In this document: piece by piece, positions 47,493 to 55,556 of the stretch
How positions within the stretch are numbered: the stretch's first letter is position 1
Layout of the letters: each line of letters starts with the position of its first letter
Virus record (IMG/VR): IMGVR_UViG_3300025889_000092
Span: 1 to 64,000 of that record
Reading direction: 5' to 3' (one strand)
Length of the DNA stretch: 64,000 nt
Source: a virus
Program-made: the position numbers and the translations under genes
The notes under the pieces: generated by a model
What the model was told of the DNA's origin: nothing
The model's input: only the letters and a program-made list of their open reading frames with translations
Database searches by the model: none

Positions 47493-48002
47493 ATGACAGA
47501 CCGGGCGATTTTTAATCGGAAGTACACTTCCTTTACTTCTGGCAGTACGTCTGTCTTTCTCGTTAACGGAGCTGGGGTTACCACCCAGTTGTCTCCTACC
47601 GAGGACTTTACTGCTGGTGAAGATTTACTTCAAGGCGATTTTGTTTACGTAAGCGGCGTTTCTGTCTTTAAAGCAAGCGCCCTCAGCGGTCTTGCAGCTA
47701 CTAACTACGCTGCAATTGGCGCAACTGCGGCAGCGGCTTCTATTGGTGGCACCGTTTCCGTTAATTTAGACAGCATTGTTGTCCTGGGTGATGCCAACAT
47801 TACGGCTGATTCCGCGCTTATTCCTGGTGAGTACTATTATCTTTCTAAGTATTCAGGGCAAGTTACAAGGTTCTCCACGGCGTCGGGTACTATTTCAAAC
47901 TCCGGTACCCTCCAGTATCAGGTCGTCGCCCCCGTGGGACAAGCCTTAAGCACTTCGGAGCTCGAGGTTGAGATTCAGCCCGTTACCATCATTTTTGATT
48001 AA
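47493..48002 (+). CDS. Beta-rich virion protein (169 aa), paralogue of 42153
   Basis: It starts MTDRAIFNRKYTSFTSGSTS and continues with strands (AGEDLLQGDFVYVSGVSVF, GTVSVNLDSIVVLGDANI, IPGEYYYLSKYSGQVTRF). Composition and order match 42153, so a duplicated fibre-linked domain is likely. A CCCTG/CAGGG hairpin lies just before the start. It overlaps the leftward oxygenase gene's stop by 4 bases. Confidence 0.62.
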   Translation: MTDRAIFNRKYTSFTSGSTSVFLVNGAGVTTQLSPTEDFTAGEDLLQGDFVYVSGVSVFKASALSGLAATNYAAIGATAAAASIGGTVSVNLDSIVVLGDANITADSALIPGEYYYLSKYSGQVTRFSTASGTISNSGTLQYQVVAPVGQALSTSELEVEIQPVTIIFD

Positions 48003-48634
48003 TAGTTCTCACTTAGTGTTTTTATAAGAGTGTTCAGAAGCATTCGGGAGTCATTGTCTTCTCCCGTAGCCGTGTTTTTATCGAACTCAAGTTCTTGATT
48101 AAACGTGTAGTGAAGAAAAATTTGCTTGACCCACTTTTGCTGGCATTTTTCTCGCCAGTGTGGCAGCTCCATACCCATGTAGATGATTCCGTCACCTATT
48201 TCAGGTTTACCTGAATACGTGACTTCCTGCTGTTTGTTCTCGAAAAATATCTCCCAGGGTTGACTCTTATCGTGCATATCCAAGCATATAGAGATACTTA
48301 ACTCACATTCAGGTCTGTCTATATGTTTTTTTAAGTCTTGAAATTTATAGTATTTTCTGTAAAACCCGTATGTGCTGTAAATACTTTCTAATTCTAGTTT
48401 ATTTTTAAGTTTTTCGAGAACTATACTGTTTGCTATTTTTGTTCCTACTGAGTTGTAGACTTCTCTGGAACCTTCAACTTGATTAGAGTTTGTTTTTACT
48501 GCTTTTAGTATATCTAACTCAGTTTGTATGCTGAGGTACTTACAAAGATCATAATCAAGAATGTTTTTTACTAGACAGCACCTGTTACTAGAGAAGTCTT
48601 TGATATTTTCAGATATTTGTGTGATGCCTGCCAT
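47999..48634 (-). CDS. Probable 2OG-Fe(II) oxygenase
   Basis: 211 residues. The iron-binding facial triad is suggested by KKHIDRPECELSISICLD (HxD) and a distal His in GDGIIYMGMELPHWREK, on the usual double-stranded beta-helix strands. The enzyme would couple 2-oxoglutarate to hydroxylation of an unknown protein, sugar or lipid. The gene is AT-rich compared with its fibre-gene neighbours, suggesting separate origin. Confidence 0.6.
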   Translation of the reverse strand: MAGITQISENIKDFSSNRCCLVKNILDYDLCKYLSIQTELDILKAVKTNSNQVEGSREVYNSVGTKIANSIVLEKLKNKLELESIYSTYGFYRKYYKFQDLKKHIDRPECELSISICLDMHDKSQPWEIFFENKQQEVTYSGKPEIGDGIIYMGMELPHWREKCQQKWVKQIFLHYTFNQELEFDKNTATGEDNDSRMLLNTLIKTLSENY

Positions 48635-48685
48635 AATCTTTTTAAGTAGATTTATAATGTAGCTACACAGGAGATTAGCGGCAAA

Positions 48686-49084
48686 GTGACGTTAAGAAAA
48701 CCCCTCGTCATTATTAGTGGTTTATCTTCTCAGTTGCCTCCTGGCGACACCATCGAAGGGGCCGCTGTTTCAAGCACTGCAACAGCAGGCAGCGGCCTTT
48801 CTGGAGGGGGCGCGGTCGGAAGCGACTTTAGATATGACGTAGTTCTAGCGGCGAGTGCAAGCGGACTGATCTTTACTCCTGGCGCAAGCGGCCTAGGTAT
48901 TGACGGTTCGGCAATTGCGTCCGGCAATGCTGCGCTTAGCCTCGGCAATACCGCTTTATCCTCAGGTAACGCAGCCCTTGTGGACGCTTCGACCGCCCAA
49001 GCATCGGGTAATGCCGCATTGGCTGCGGTAGCAACTAAACCGACGACCGCTTCTGTCGTTGGTTTGATTATTGCTCTCGGCTAA
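48686..49084 (+). CDS. Fibre-type protein with ASGNAAL repeats (132 aa)
   Basis: Starting GTG, the protein has MTLRKPLVIISGLSSQLPPG, then ATAGSGLSGGGAVGSDFRYD and ASGNAALSLGNTALSSGNAA repeats as in 42638. It lacks a clear C-terminal domain, so it may be a short fibre stem or a module kept for recombination with the longer fibre gene. Confidence 0.62.
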   Translation: MTLRKPLVIISGLSSQLPPGDTIEGAAVSSTATAGSGLSGGGAVGSDFRYDVVLAASASGLIFTPGASGLGIDGSAIASGNAALSLGNTALSSGNAALVDASTAQASGNAALAAVATKPTTASVVGLIIALG

Positions 49085-49125
49085 TTGTTCTGAAGCTGCT
49101 ATAATTTTTGTAAGGAGGCCACATC

Positions 49126-49449
49126 ATGTCAGCTTTTGTCGCTTCGGGTGTTGACTTACCTGGAACGGAGCCTTTAACCGTCTTAAGGAACGCCAACTAC
49201 GATCAAGTAGTTCTTAGTATTCTTGGGGCAAATACTGGCGCTAGTCCCGTTAACTTAGATCTTACTGTTTCCGGTTCTACTACCGGTTACAAATATCTTT
49301 TTAAGAATAATCAGGTCGCTGCCGGTAACTCGACAGATTACGTCGCAAATAAATATATACTTCCCTCGGGCTGTGAGCTTCAAAGTCGTGCTTCTGCAAG
49401 CGGCACAGTTACTATGTTTACGAGCTCGTATTTGGTCGATTACCCCTAA
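49126..49449 (+). CDS. Small beta protein (107 aa), fibre-linked
   Basis: AAGGAGG lies 8 bases before the ATG, a strong site. MSAFVASGVDLPGTEPLTVL, YDQVVLSILGANTGASPVNL and KYLFKNNQVAAGNSTDYVAN give an all-beta fold, typical of phage decoration or tail-tip proteins. The overlap with the next ATG is one base. No specific family. Confidence 0.68.
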   Translation: MSAFVASGVDLPGTEPLTVLRNANYDQVVLSILGANTGASPVNLDLTVSGSTTGYKYLFKNNQVAAGNSTDYVANKYILPSGCELQSRASASGTVTMFTSSYLVDYP

Positions 49450-50540
49450 TGTCTAACCGTTGGGAACGCGGTCAATCACCGCCGTATACGCTTTCTCGGC
49501 TTACGACCGGGGGCACTGTAATTGCGAGTAGCACCGCTCTCGAGAGTTCCCAAACGGGTAATTCTCAACTTTCTATTGCCGGTCAAATTGTTCCTTATTT
49601 CAACTCTGTTTTCCATCAAGGTGACGGTGAAGCGGCTGTCTCTGGTTATGTTACCCCTAGTGGCCAAACTTTAAGCCGCACTAATTACGCAGCGCTATAC
49701 GGACGCATTTCGACTACTTGGGGAGTAGGGGACGGAGTCAATACCTTTAATGTTCCCAAAGTTGATGGCGGCGTAAGTTTGCAATGCGCTACAGCTCCTT
49801 CAGTTCCTAAACCTGTCGGTACTGTTTCTTCTGGCACCTTCCCGGTTCATACTCATAACATTCTTATAGCGCCTAGTCCTGCATACAATTGCCCCTATAT
49901 ACCTAATTTTGGCGGCCCTAATGGGTTCGATCCGACTGGAAACAACGAAATTTACCCCTCGACTAGAACCGTTAATCCTATTCCCGTCAGCAACCCGAAC
50001 CCACTATCAATAAATGCAAACTCCCGCATGATCGGGACCCTTTCGGCTACCGCACTGGCTGTTCAGGATTCTAATGTTCTTCCGATAGGAACGATCATTG
50101 GTTACATAGGTACGTCTACTAACTGGGATAATACTGTTTACCCTTGGCTTCTTTGCGACGGTTCCGCGTATCAACGCGCTGATTATCCAGCTCTTTATGC
50201 ACTGTGGGGAACTACGTTCGGCTCCTCTTCATCTACAAATTTTTTAGTTCCTAATTTACAAGGAAGATTTATATACCACGGTAACCAGTACACTGGTCAG
50301 TATGAAAGTTTGTCAATTAATCCATCTACGATATTTCAAAATATTGGCGAGATGATGCCCCAGCATATTCACGCTCTCAGTAGCCCTCGTAGTATTGCAG
50401 CTAACGATACTCGACAGAAAAACCCAGCTAGCACTGGTTCTGACGGTGCCCCTGTGCTTGTTAGTACCGTAAGCACTGGACCGGGAACCCAGTCTGTACC
50501 CGGTAATGCTTCTGTTCTTTGGCTGGTGAAGGCGTCATGA
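49449..50540 (+). CDS. Tail collar domain protein (two copies, 363 aa)
   Basis: Two tail-collar units are visible: FHQGDGEAAVSGYVTPSGQT with YAALYGRISTTWGVGDGVN, and IGTIIGYIGTSTNWDNTVYP with LCDGSAYQRADYPALYALWG and FLVPNLQGRFIYHG. The family (PF07484) forms the collar or tip of phage fibres, with His in the FPVHTHNI and QHIHAL metal-binding regions. Coupled to the next gene by overlap (ATGA). Confidence 0.82.
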   Translation: MSNRWERGQSPPYTLSRLTTGGTVIASSTALESSQTGNSQLSIAGQIVPYFNSVFHQGDGEAAVSGYVTPSGQTLSRTNYAALYGRISTTWGVGDGVNTFNVPKVDGGVSLQCATAPSVPKPVGTVSSGTFPVHTHNILIAPSPAYNCPYIPNFGGPNGFDPTGNNEIYPSTRTVNPIPVSNPNPLSINANSRMIGTLSATALAVQDSNVLPIGTIIGYIGTSTNWDNTVYPWLLCDGSAYQRADYPALYALWGTTFGSSSSTNFLVPNLQGRFIYHGNQYTGQYESLSINPSTIFQNIGEMMPQHIHALSSPRSIAANDTRQKNPASTGSDGAPVLVSTVSTGPGTQSVPGNASVLWLVKAS

Positions 50541-51076
50541 TTATTGGAGCCCTTATTACAGTTGCCTGGGACACAGGCGGCAACATTTTTACCGATGCTT
50601 TGGGTCGATTGTGGAAACGACCTGACGGGTCTTCTCTTTTAATTGCGGATTATCCTGATCTCTATGCCGTTATTGGAACTCGTTATGGTAGCGCTACAGC
50701 TTTAGATTTTAAGCTCCCTAATTTCACCACACGTTTTGTACGTGGCTGGGATCCAGCAGCATCAATTGATGTTGATGCCGCATCAAGGACGATTCCTGGC
50801 CCAGGAGCCACAAGTGCGGACGCTGGTACTGTACAACCTGAGATCGTACGGACACACTCTCACTATGGTTTTGATGCGGGTCGGTTTGTTAGGACTGACA
50901 TTCCCGGCACCTGGGCCGACCCAGGAGCCGTTAATGTATATGGTTCAGGACCCAATTTTCCGAGTCCTACAACCGCTACAACTATTAGCGGGTATACAAC
51001 CAACCGTGTGAATTACACCCCTGACGGCTTCAAGCCTTATCATATGGTTGTAGACTTCTTAATCAGAATAAAGTAA
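50537..51076 (+). CDS. Tail collar domain protein (179 aa)
   Basis: The ATG at 50537 overlaps the previous stop. LWKRPDGSSLLIADYPDLYA, VIGTRYGSATALDFKLPNFT, TRFVRGWDPAASIDVDAAS and RTHSHYGFDAG form one collar unit like those in 49449, so the two genes are likely paralogous parts of the same structure. Confidence 0.78.
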   Translation: MIIGALITVAWDTGGNIFTDALGRLWKRPDGSSLLIADYPDLYAVIGTRYGSATALDFKLPNFTTRFVRGWDPAASIDVDAASRTIPGPGATSADAGTVQPEIVRTHSHYGFDAGRFVRTDIPGTWADPGAVNVYGSGPNFPSPTTATTISGYTTNRVNYTPDGFKPYHMVVDFLIRIK

Positions 51077-51603
51077 TGACTACTTTTTTCCGCAAAGGAG
51101 AGCAACCGAGTCCTCTTCCGGATGTCTATACCGATGATTCCGGCACAAGCTATACCAACCTCTATAGCTTATCCGAGGCACAGCTTAATTTATTAGGTTT
51201 TTATAAGGGCGCTGATGCACCTATTTTGAGTGATTTATTCCACTCTTTTGCCGAGTGGAGTTTACAAGATGAACAGTGGGAAATTCGTGATCGTATTTAT
51301 GACGATCGTTTGAATATTTTTACCGGCATGATTAACGATCACGTTAATCAGTGGCGTAAAATTATGCGTACATTTGAACTTCAAGTACTTACAGGGGATT
51401 ATGAAACCGAAGCAGATCTCCAAAAGCTTAAAGATTCTATTACCTGGGTTAAACAAAAAATAGTTTCTTTAGAAAACATAACGTACAGGAACTGGCAGGA
51501 ACCCAGCGTGGCTGGCTTTGCTTCTGACCAGGACTATAATCCAGAAGCATTCAACTTCATGGATAATGAGCCTGAACCCTCCTTCAGTAGAGTTGGAAGC
51601 TGA
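51076..51603 (+). CDS. Hypothetical protein (175 aa), collar-linked
   Basis: MTTFFRKGEQPSPLPDVYTD opens a helical protein with a fibre-like N-terminal part, then RDRIYDDRLNIFTGMINDHV and LQKLKDSITWVKQKIVSLEN as long helices. It overlaps the collar gene by one base and the next gene by 38 bases. A chaperone or connector is possible. No family recognised. Confidence 0.62.
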   Translation: MTTFFRKGEQPSPLPDVYTDDSGTSYTNLYSLSEAQLNLLGFYKGADAPILSDLFHSFAEWSLQDEQWEIRDRIYDDRLNIFTGMINDHVNQWRKIMRTFELQVLTGDYETEADLQKLKDSITWVKQKIVSLENITYRNWQEPSVAGFASDQDYNPEAFNFMDNEPEPSFSRVGS

Positions 51604-52192
51604 GCTTGAGGAGCTTTACGAAGCATTTATAAATTCTTATTTTTTTTCTGACGGTAAAGACAATTTCTTAGGTTATAGGAGTATGGATGTGGCTCCGTTT
51701 GTCTTGGAGCCACGTTCTTCTTTTTTACTTGAAATTCCTATAAAGTGCCCGATTTTATCTAATTTTTTGCAGGTCTATAAAAACCGCTATATGTGGTTTC
51801 AAGGGTCGTCTTGCGAACGTATTACTGCTGAGGACAGAAAGAGCTCGAAGTATAAACCTTTTTGGACAATTCTTGATAATTTTTTTGAAGATTCGGCTAG
51901 GCAGTATCAACGTTTTTATAATTTACCTGATTTATACGGGATGTTTGAAACCTTTGACGTTTGTTCCACAGCTCAATCTCTAAATTTTACCTTTAATGGC
52001 ATAATTGATAACTATAAAATTGCCTGTTTAGTTAATTTCGGGAGTAGTGATCTATCTAACGTATTTATTAATTATCCCGACGTACAAATTAAGTCCAATT
52101 TTTTATACTTATTTCCTTCTTCTTTTACACACAGTTTAAGCTCTAGTTTTTGTGCTGAAGAGATTTTTACATTATTAGGAGGGTTCGCATGA
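51566..52192 (+). CDS. Hypothetical protein (208 aa), AT-rich gene
   Basis: I choose ATG 51566 (MSLNPPSVELEAELEELYEA), as an earlier 51518 start would lie deeper in the previous gene. The protein is aromatic-rich with predicted beta strands (FVLEPRSSFLLEIPIK, FLYLFPSSFTHSLSS). The FPSSFTHSL end is reminiscent of the distal His strand of 2OG oxygenases, but no HxD is seen. Start of an AT-rich block running to about 53831. Confidence 0.55.
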   Translation: MSLNPPSVELEAELEELYEAFINSYFFSDGKDNFLGYRSMDVAPFVLEPRSSFLLEIPIKCPILSNFLQVYKNRYMWFQGSSCERITAEDRKSSKYKPFWTILDNFFEDSARQYQRFYNLPDLYGMFETFDVCSTAQSLNFTFNGIIDNYKIACLVNFGSSDLSNVFINYPDVQIKSNFLYLFPSSFTHSLSSSFCAEEIFTLLGGFA

Positions 52193-52803
52193 AAAGTTTA
52201 AATTTGACTCGATTAAAACAAGCCCCTAATTTAAAATCCTACATTCGCTATTCTGAAAACTTTTGTTCGCTACATTTTTGTGAAAAATTAATTAAAGAAA
52301 GTAAGCACAGACGAGATAATCACTCTGTCGTGGGAGGGAATGTAAAAAACACAAATATTCGTGATGCATGCGACATTAGTTTTTCCTTTGAAGATCCTCT
52401 ACGGAATGAACTTGAACAGTACTTTACTGAACAGATGCTGGCTTATGTAGAAGCTTATGAGTTTACGGCTTTGAACACCGATCAACTTTTTCCAGAAATT
52501 TGTATTGTATCGTATAACAATCAGAGGGGCTACATACCTCATGTAGACGCTAATAGACCTTTTAACGAAAAAAAACAAACTCGTTTTATAAGTATTGTTG
52601 CGTACTTTAATGATGACTACACAGGAGGCGATGTTTATTTTCCAAATATCGGTGTTTCTTTTAAACCTAAACAGGGTTCTTGTTTAATTTTTCCGAGTGA
52701 CGACCTCTTTGTTCACGGAGTGAAACCTGTGAGGGGGTTTAAACTTATATCACCTTGTTGGTTTCACAGTAAAGTTACTGGTATCAATCCATTCGGCTTT
52801 TGA
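52189..52803 (+). CDS. 2OG-Fe(II) oxygenase (prolyl-hydroxylase-like)
   Basis: 204 residues. The iron triad is visible: HVDANRP (HxD) at about residues 118-124 and the distal His in DDLFVHGVKPVRGFKL at about 170-185, with Arg for 2-oxoglutarate near GFKL. FISIVAYFNDDYTGGDVYFP supplies the core strands. It may hydroxylate a fibre or host protein. The start overlaps the stop of 51566 by 4 bases. Confidence 0.78.
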   Translation: MKSLNLTRLKQAPNLKSYIRYSENFCSLHFCEKLIKESKHRRDNHSVVGGNVKNTNIRDACDISFSFEDPLRNELEQYFTEQMLAYVEAYEFTALNTDQLFPEICIVSYNNQRGYIPHVDANRPFNEKKQTRFISIVAYFNDDYTGGDVYFPNIGVSFKPKQGSCLIFPSDDLFVHGVKPVRGFKLISPCWFHSKVTGINPFGF

Positions 52804-53268
52804 GCAGAACTTAAGTTCAAACATAAGTATATTTTGCGGCGTATCAGGCTTTAATTTTAAACCTTTTTTACATAAGATTAAGTCTCCTGCAGAGTACTGT
52901 ATTGCTGCGTCGTCTTCAAGATTATTATCTATTACTATAGTTGCTTTACTTGTTTCGCATTTAGTTCTGGTTCTTAGAATTACAAATCCGGTGTAATCGT
53001 ATTCTGCCTCCAATACTGCAGCTTTACAGTGCGTAAGTTTATTGATTTTTACAGTAGTTTCTGTTAAAGAATATATATTCATAGACGCAATGTTTGACAC
53101 TATATTTTTCTCTTCTTCTGTTAGGTCTAAGTCGTCTTTTCTAAGAGATATAAATTGACACAATTGCCTATCTAGTAGACGGTTGTACGTAATATAAGGT
53201 TCGGATTCGAGCTTATCGAATTCGAGCTCCGAGCTTACAAACGGAATACAAGCTCCCGACCAGGGCAT
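52750..53268 (-). CDS. Hypothetical protein (172 aa)
   Basis: Read leftward: MPWSGACIPFVSSELEFDKL, helical middle (RKDDLDLTEEEKNIVSNIAS), then strands (AVLEAEYDYTGFVILRTRTK). C-terminal KPDTPQNILMFELKFCSK. It is in an AT-rich block and its 3' end overlaps that of the oxygenase by 54 bases. No clear iron-binding triad is seen. Family unknown. Confidence 0.58.
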   Translation of the reverse strand: MPWSGACIPFVSSELEFDKLESEPYITYNRLLDRQLCQFISLRKDDLDLTEEEKNIVSNIASMNIYSLTETTVKINKLTHCKAAVLEAEYDYTGFVILRTRTKCETSKATIVIDNNLEDDAAIQYSAGDLILCKKGLKLKPDTPQNILMFELKFCSKAEWIDTSNFTVKPTR

Positions 53269-53285
53269 CTGTTCTTAGTTGCACT

Positions 53286-53831
53286 ATGGAAATTCTAACC
53301 TTAGGTACTCAAAAAATAGGACATCAAAATTTAACTATTGAGGAGAGCGACGCTCTTTTGAGCTTGTGCTTAAATGACGAGGACCAGTGGGACAACAGCC
53401 CTTTTCTTGCGGGGGTAGTTACTTCGCAAATAGCCCTTAGTGATTGTGACGCTATTTTGTCTCTCCTGAAGAATAAGATAAGCGTTTATGCGCGTTCCCA
53501 AGGAATGCCTTTAACTTTTTCTTTAAAAAAATGCTGGTATAACGTTATGAGACCAGGGGATTTTAATCCCCTGCACGATCACTCGGGTGATCTCTCTTTT
53601 ATAGTTACTTTTGAAGCTTCACAGGAGCTCCGTGAAGAGCAAAAACAAAACGATCACCCAGGACAGCTGTGGTTTTACGCACCTTCTTTTTATGGCACGA
53701 TTGTAGGGCTAAAAGCTTCGACTGAAGGATCAAATTTTTACATATTTAACTCGACATTGGATCATGCTGTATACCCCTTTAGAAGCGAGACCTTACGTTA
53801 TTCTTTAGCAGGTAATTTAGTCTTTAATTAG
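53286..53831 (+). CDS. 2OG-Fe(II) oxygenase-like protein (181 aa)
   Basis: NVMRPGDFNPLHDHSGDLSF gives the HxD/H iron-binding start on a cupin-like strand, and NFYIFNSTLDHAVYPFRSET supplies the distal His, followed by Arg and LRYSLAGNL. This is the layout of the phage-common 2OG oxygenase PF13759-type proteins. Substrate unknown. It is divergent from the leftward gene at 52750, with 17 bases between. Confidence 0.72.
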   Translation: MEILTLGTQKIGHQNLTIEESDALLSLCLNDEDQWDNSPFLAGVVTSQIALSDCDAILSLLKNKISVYARSQGMPLTFSLKKCWYNVMRPGDFNPLHDHSGDLSFIVTFEASQELREEQKQNDHPGQLWFYAPSFYGTIVGLKASTEGSNFYIFNSTLDHAVYPFRSETLRYSLAGNLVFN

Positions 53832-53889
53832 CGTTTTTCTCATTTAAATTTTCGCGACTAAACTTAATTGGATTTTATGACTTACCTCG

Positions 53890-54231
53890 TTGGACCTCAA
53901 GCACTTTACTTTAGATCTTATTGGTGCTGATAAAACCTTGTTAGATGATGAGGACTATATACGTTCAATCTTAAAAAAAGCAATCGGAAAAGCCAACGCT
54001 TCACTTATACAGTTACGAAGCCATAAATTCGATCCTCAAGGTCTCACTGCTTTTGCGATTCTTGCAGAATCTCACGTATCTATACACACATGGCCCGAAA
54101 TTAATTTTGCCGCCGTGGACTTTTTTACTTGCGGAGAGCACACCAAACCAGAGGAAGCGTGTGAGTATATTTCATCAGCATTGAAAGCTAAGTCGCACAG
54201 TATATTCTTTGTCGAAAGATTTTCTCCATAA
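53890..54231 (+). CDS. speD: S-adenosylmethionine decarboxylase
   Basis: Makes decarboxylated SAM for spermidine synthesis. The cleavage site ESHVSIHTWPE lies at residues 60-70, where Ser61 would become the pyruvoyl group, and VDFFTCG with Cys81 follows. The length (113 residues) fits the small bacterial class. The start is TTG, the only one after an in-frame stop at 53878-53880, with no clear ribosome site. speD is a known cyanophage auxiliary metabolic gene. Confidence 0.9.
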   Translation: MDLKHFTLDLIGADKTLLDDEDYIRSILKKAIGKANASLIQLRSHKFDPQGLTAFAILAESHVSIHTWPEINFAAVDFFTCGEHTKPEEACEYISSALKAKSHSIFFVERFSP

Positions 54232-54289
54232 TTCCTTCTTATTTACGTATTGCATCTGACTAAAATAAAATAAACTTGCGCACAGATTT

Positions 54290-54721
54290 GTGAGCGAGTC
54301 TGATTTAGTCTTTAACCTTCAGTGTCTCCAGAGACGTACTGCAAGGAAACGTTTCCGTAAAGATATTCTCGACGCTTGGAATAATTTTTGCGCCTATTGC
54401 GGTTCAGATCGCGCTTACACCCTCGATCATATAGTACCAAGGGCCAAGGGCGGTTCGACCAAGCGAGGTAATCTGCTTGCATGCTGCCCTACCTGTAACC
54501 TTCAAAAGTCCGACACCGAGTGGCTCCTCTGGTTTAGATCGCAGACTTTTTGGGATCACGAACGTGAGCTCACTATCTGGAACTGGCTGAGCTACAACCA
54601 CGAAAGTAATATTGCTGCTCGCGAATACGAAGAAGCGTGCCGAGAGCCCTTAAAACTCCCGGCACACGACGAGATTGAAGAGGAATCAACGCTTAGCGAG
54701 CTTGGAGATGATGCCAGCTAA
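54290..54721 (+). CDS. HNH endonuclease
   Basis: 143 residues, start GTG. CAYCGSDRAYTLDHIVPRAK followed by GGSTKRGNLLACCPTCNLQK is a complete HNH with the zinc Cys pairs CxxC and CPTC and the catalytic DHI. N-terminal KRFRKDILDAWNNF is a basic helix. It could be a homing nuclease or a packaging-linked nuclease. Its 3' end overlaps the leftward holin-like gene by 36 bases. Confidence 0.85.
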   Translation: MSESDLVFNLQCLQRRTARKRFRKDILDAWNNFCAYCGSDRAYTLDHIVPRAKGGSTKRGNLLACCPTCNLQKSDTEWLLWFRSQTFWDHERELTIWNWLSYNHESNIAAREYEEACREPLKLPAHDEIEEESTLSELGDDAS

Positions 54722-54874
54722 CATCTCGATGATTCGATAGTACTTAGCGACAGCCTCGTCGTCCTTGGGGGTAGGAGTCAAGTTCACGATGGTGAGTGCG
54801 AGTGCATGCACCGCAAACATGATCGCGAGGATTTGTTGAGCGTGGGCAATAAATTGATCCATGGTGTCTAACAC
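54686..54874 (-). CDS. Holin-like membrane protein (62 aa)
   Basis: MLDTMDQFIAHAQQILAIMF and AVHALALTIVNLTPTPKDDE give a hydrophobic helix followed by a Pro turn, then YYRIIEMLAGIISKLAKR, a second amphipathic helix ending in a basic tail. This is the layout of small holins that open the membrane for endolysin. It lies upstream of two further leftward genes and near the endolysin at 56020, though on the other strand. Confidence 0.6.
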   Translation of the reverse strand: MLDTMDQFIAHAQQILAIMFAVHALALTIVNLTPTPKDDEAVAKYYRIIEMLAGIISKLAKR

Positions 54875-54883
54875 CTTCTGGAT

Positions 54884-55207
54884 TTAGTTTAAAGGATCCC
54901 GTTTGAAATTACTTTTTATTTCTATCGCTCCACCTAGAAGTTCTTGTGCCTTGGATCCGTCTGGCTCGTGCTCGACTACTAAGAATTTGGGAAGCTCTTG
55001 TCCCTCCCAGTACTTTTTTAGCTGTTCTGCTTCTCTATCTACATCTTTTAAAGTAAGCTCGACCTTCCAAAGTATCCAGTCGTGCCTACAGTAGTTTAAA
55101 ACCATCCTTACAATTTTATTGTTTTTTATGCTCTTAAATTTATTTCTTAAAGTATATAAAACTTCGTACAATAAAGCGAACCAGATGTTGTACTCAGAAT
55201 TTTCCAT
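54884..55207 (-). CDS. Hypothetical protein (107 aa)
   Basis: MENSEYNIWFALLYEVLYTL starts with an amphipathic, aromatic helix, then basic (RNKFKSIKNNKIVRMVLNYC) and charged helical parts (LKDVDREAEQLKKYWEGQEL). No known domain. It overlaps the start of the 55194 gene by 14 bases and is 9 bases from the holin-like gene. Confidence 0.55.
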   Translation of the reverse strand: MENSEYNIWFALLYEVLYTLRNKFKSIKNNKIVRMVLNYCRHDWILWKVELTLKDVDREAEQLKKYWEGQELPKFLVVEHEPDGSKAQELLGGAIEIKSNFKRDPLN

Positions 55208-55463
55208 TTACTTTACTCATTATTAGTTGATCTAGTTTGTCATCAATATGATTTAATCGATCTTTGATTTCACTTAATCCTGTATTTAAGTCGTTCTTAG
55301 AAGCGTAAGTTAAGGGGATTGCGTTTATATCCTGTTCAATACAGTCTATTCTTCTATTTATGTTTTTAAATCTGTCGTTTAGAACGCCCTGACGCTGTTG
55401 GTGAGACCACGTCATAAGCCCAATAGCCGTTGCCAGAATAGCTACTACAGCTTCAGCACCCAC
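55194..55463 (-). CDS. Membrane-anchored coiled-coil protein (89 aa), spanin or antiholin-like
   Basis: MGAEAVVAILATAIGLMTWS is a membrane anchor. The remainder is coiled coil (NDRFKNINRRIDCIEQDINA, DRLNHIDDKLDQLIMSKVNG). This suits a small inner-membrane spanin-like or holin-antagonist protein. First gene of the three-gene leftward lysis set; the gap to 55557 is divergent and should hold promoters both ways. Confidence 0.6.
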   Translation of the reverse strand: MGAEAVVAILATAIGLMTWSHQQRQGVLNDRFKNINRRIDCIEQDINAIPLTYASKNDLNTGLSEIKDRLNHIDDKLDQLIMSKVNGKF

Positions 55464-55556
55464 AGTCGTTTTGTCTCTCTTGTAATTTTAATAGAGCCCA
55501 TAACTAATCAGTAGGAATTTTTCGTTTAAACTAAAGATATCTAACAGCCGCACATC

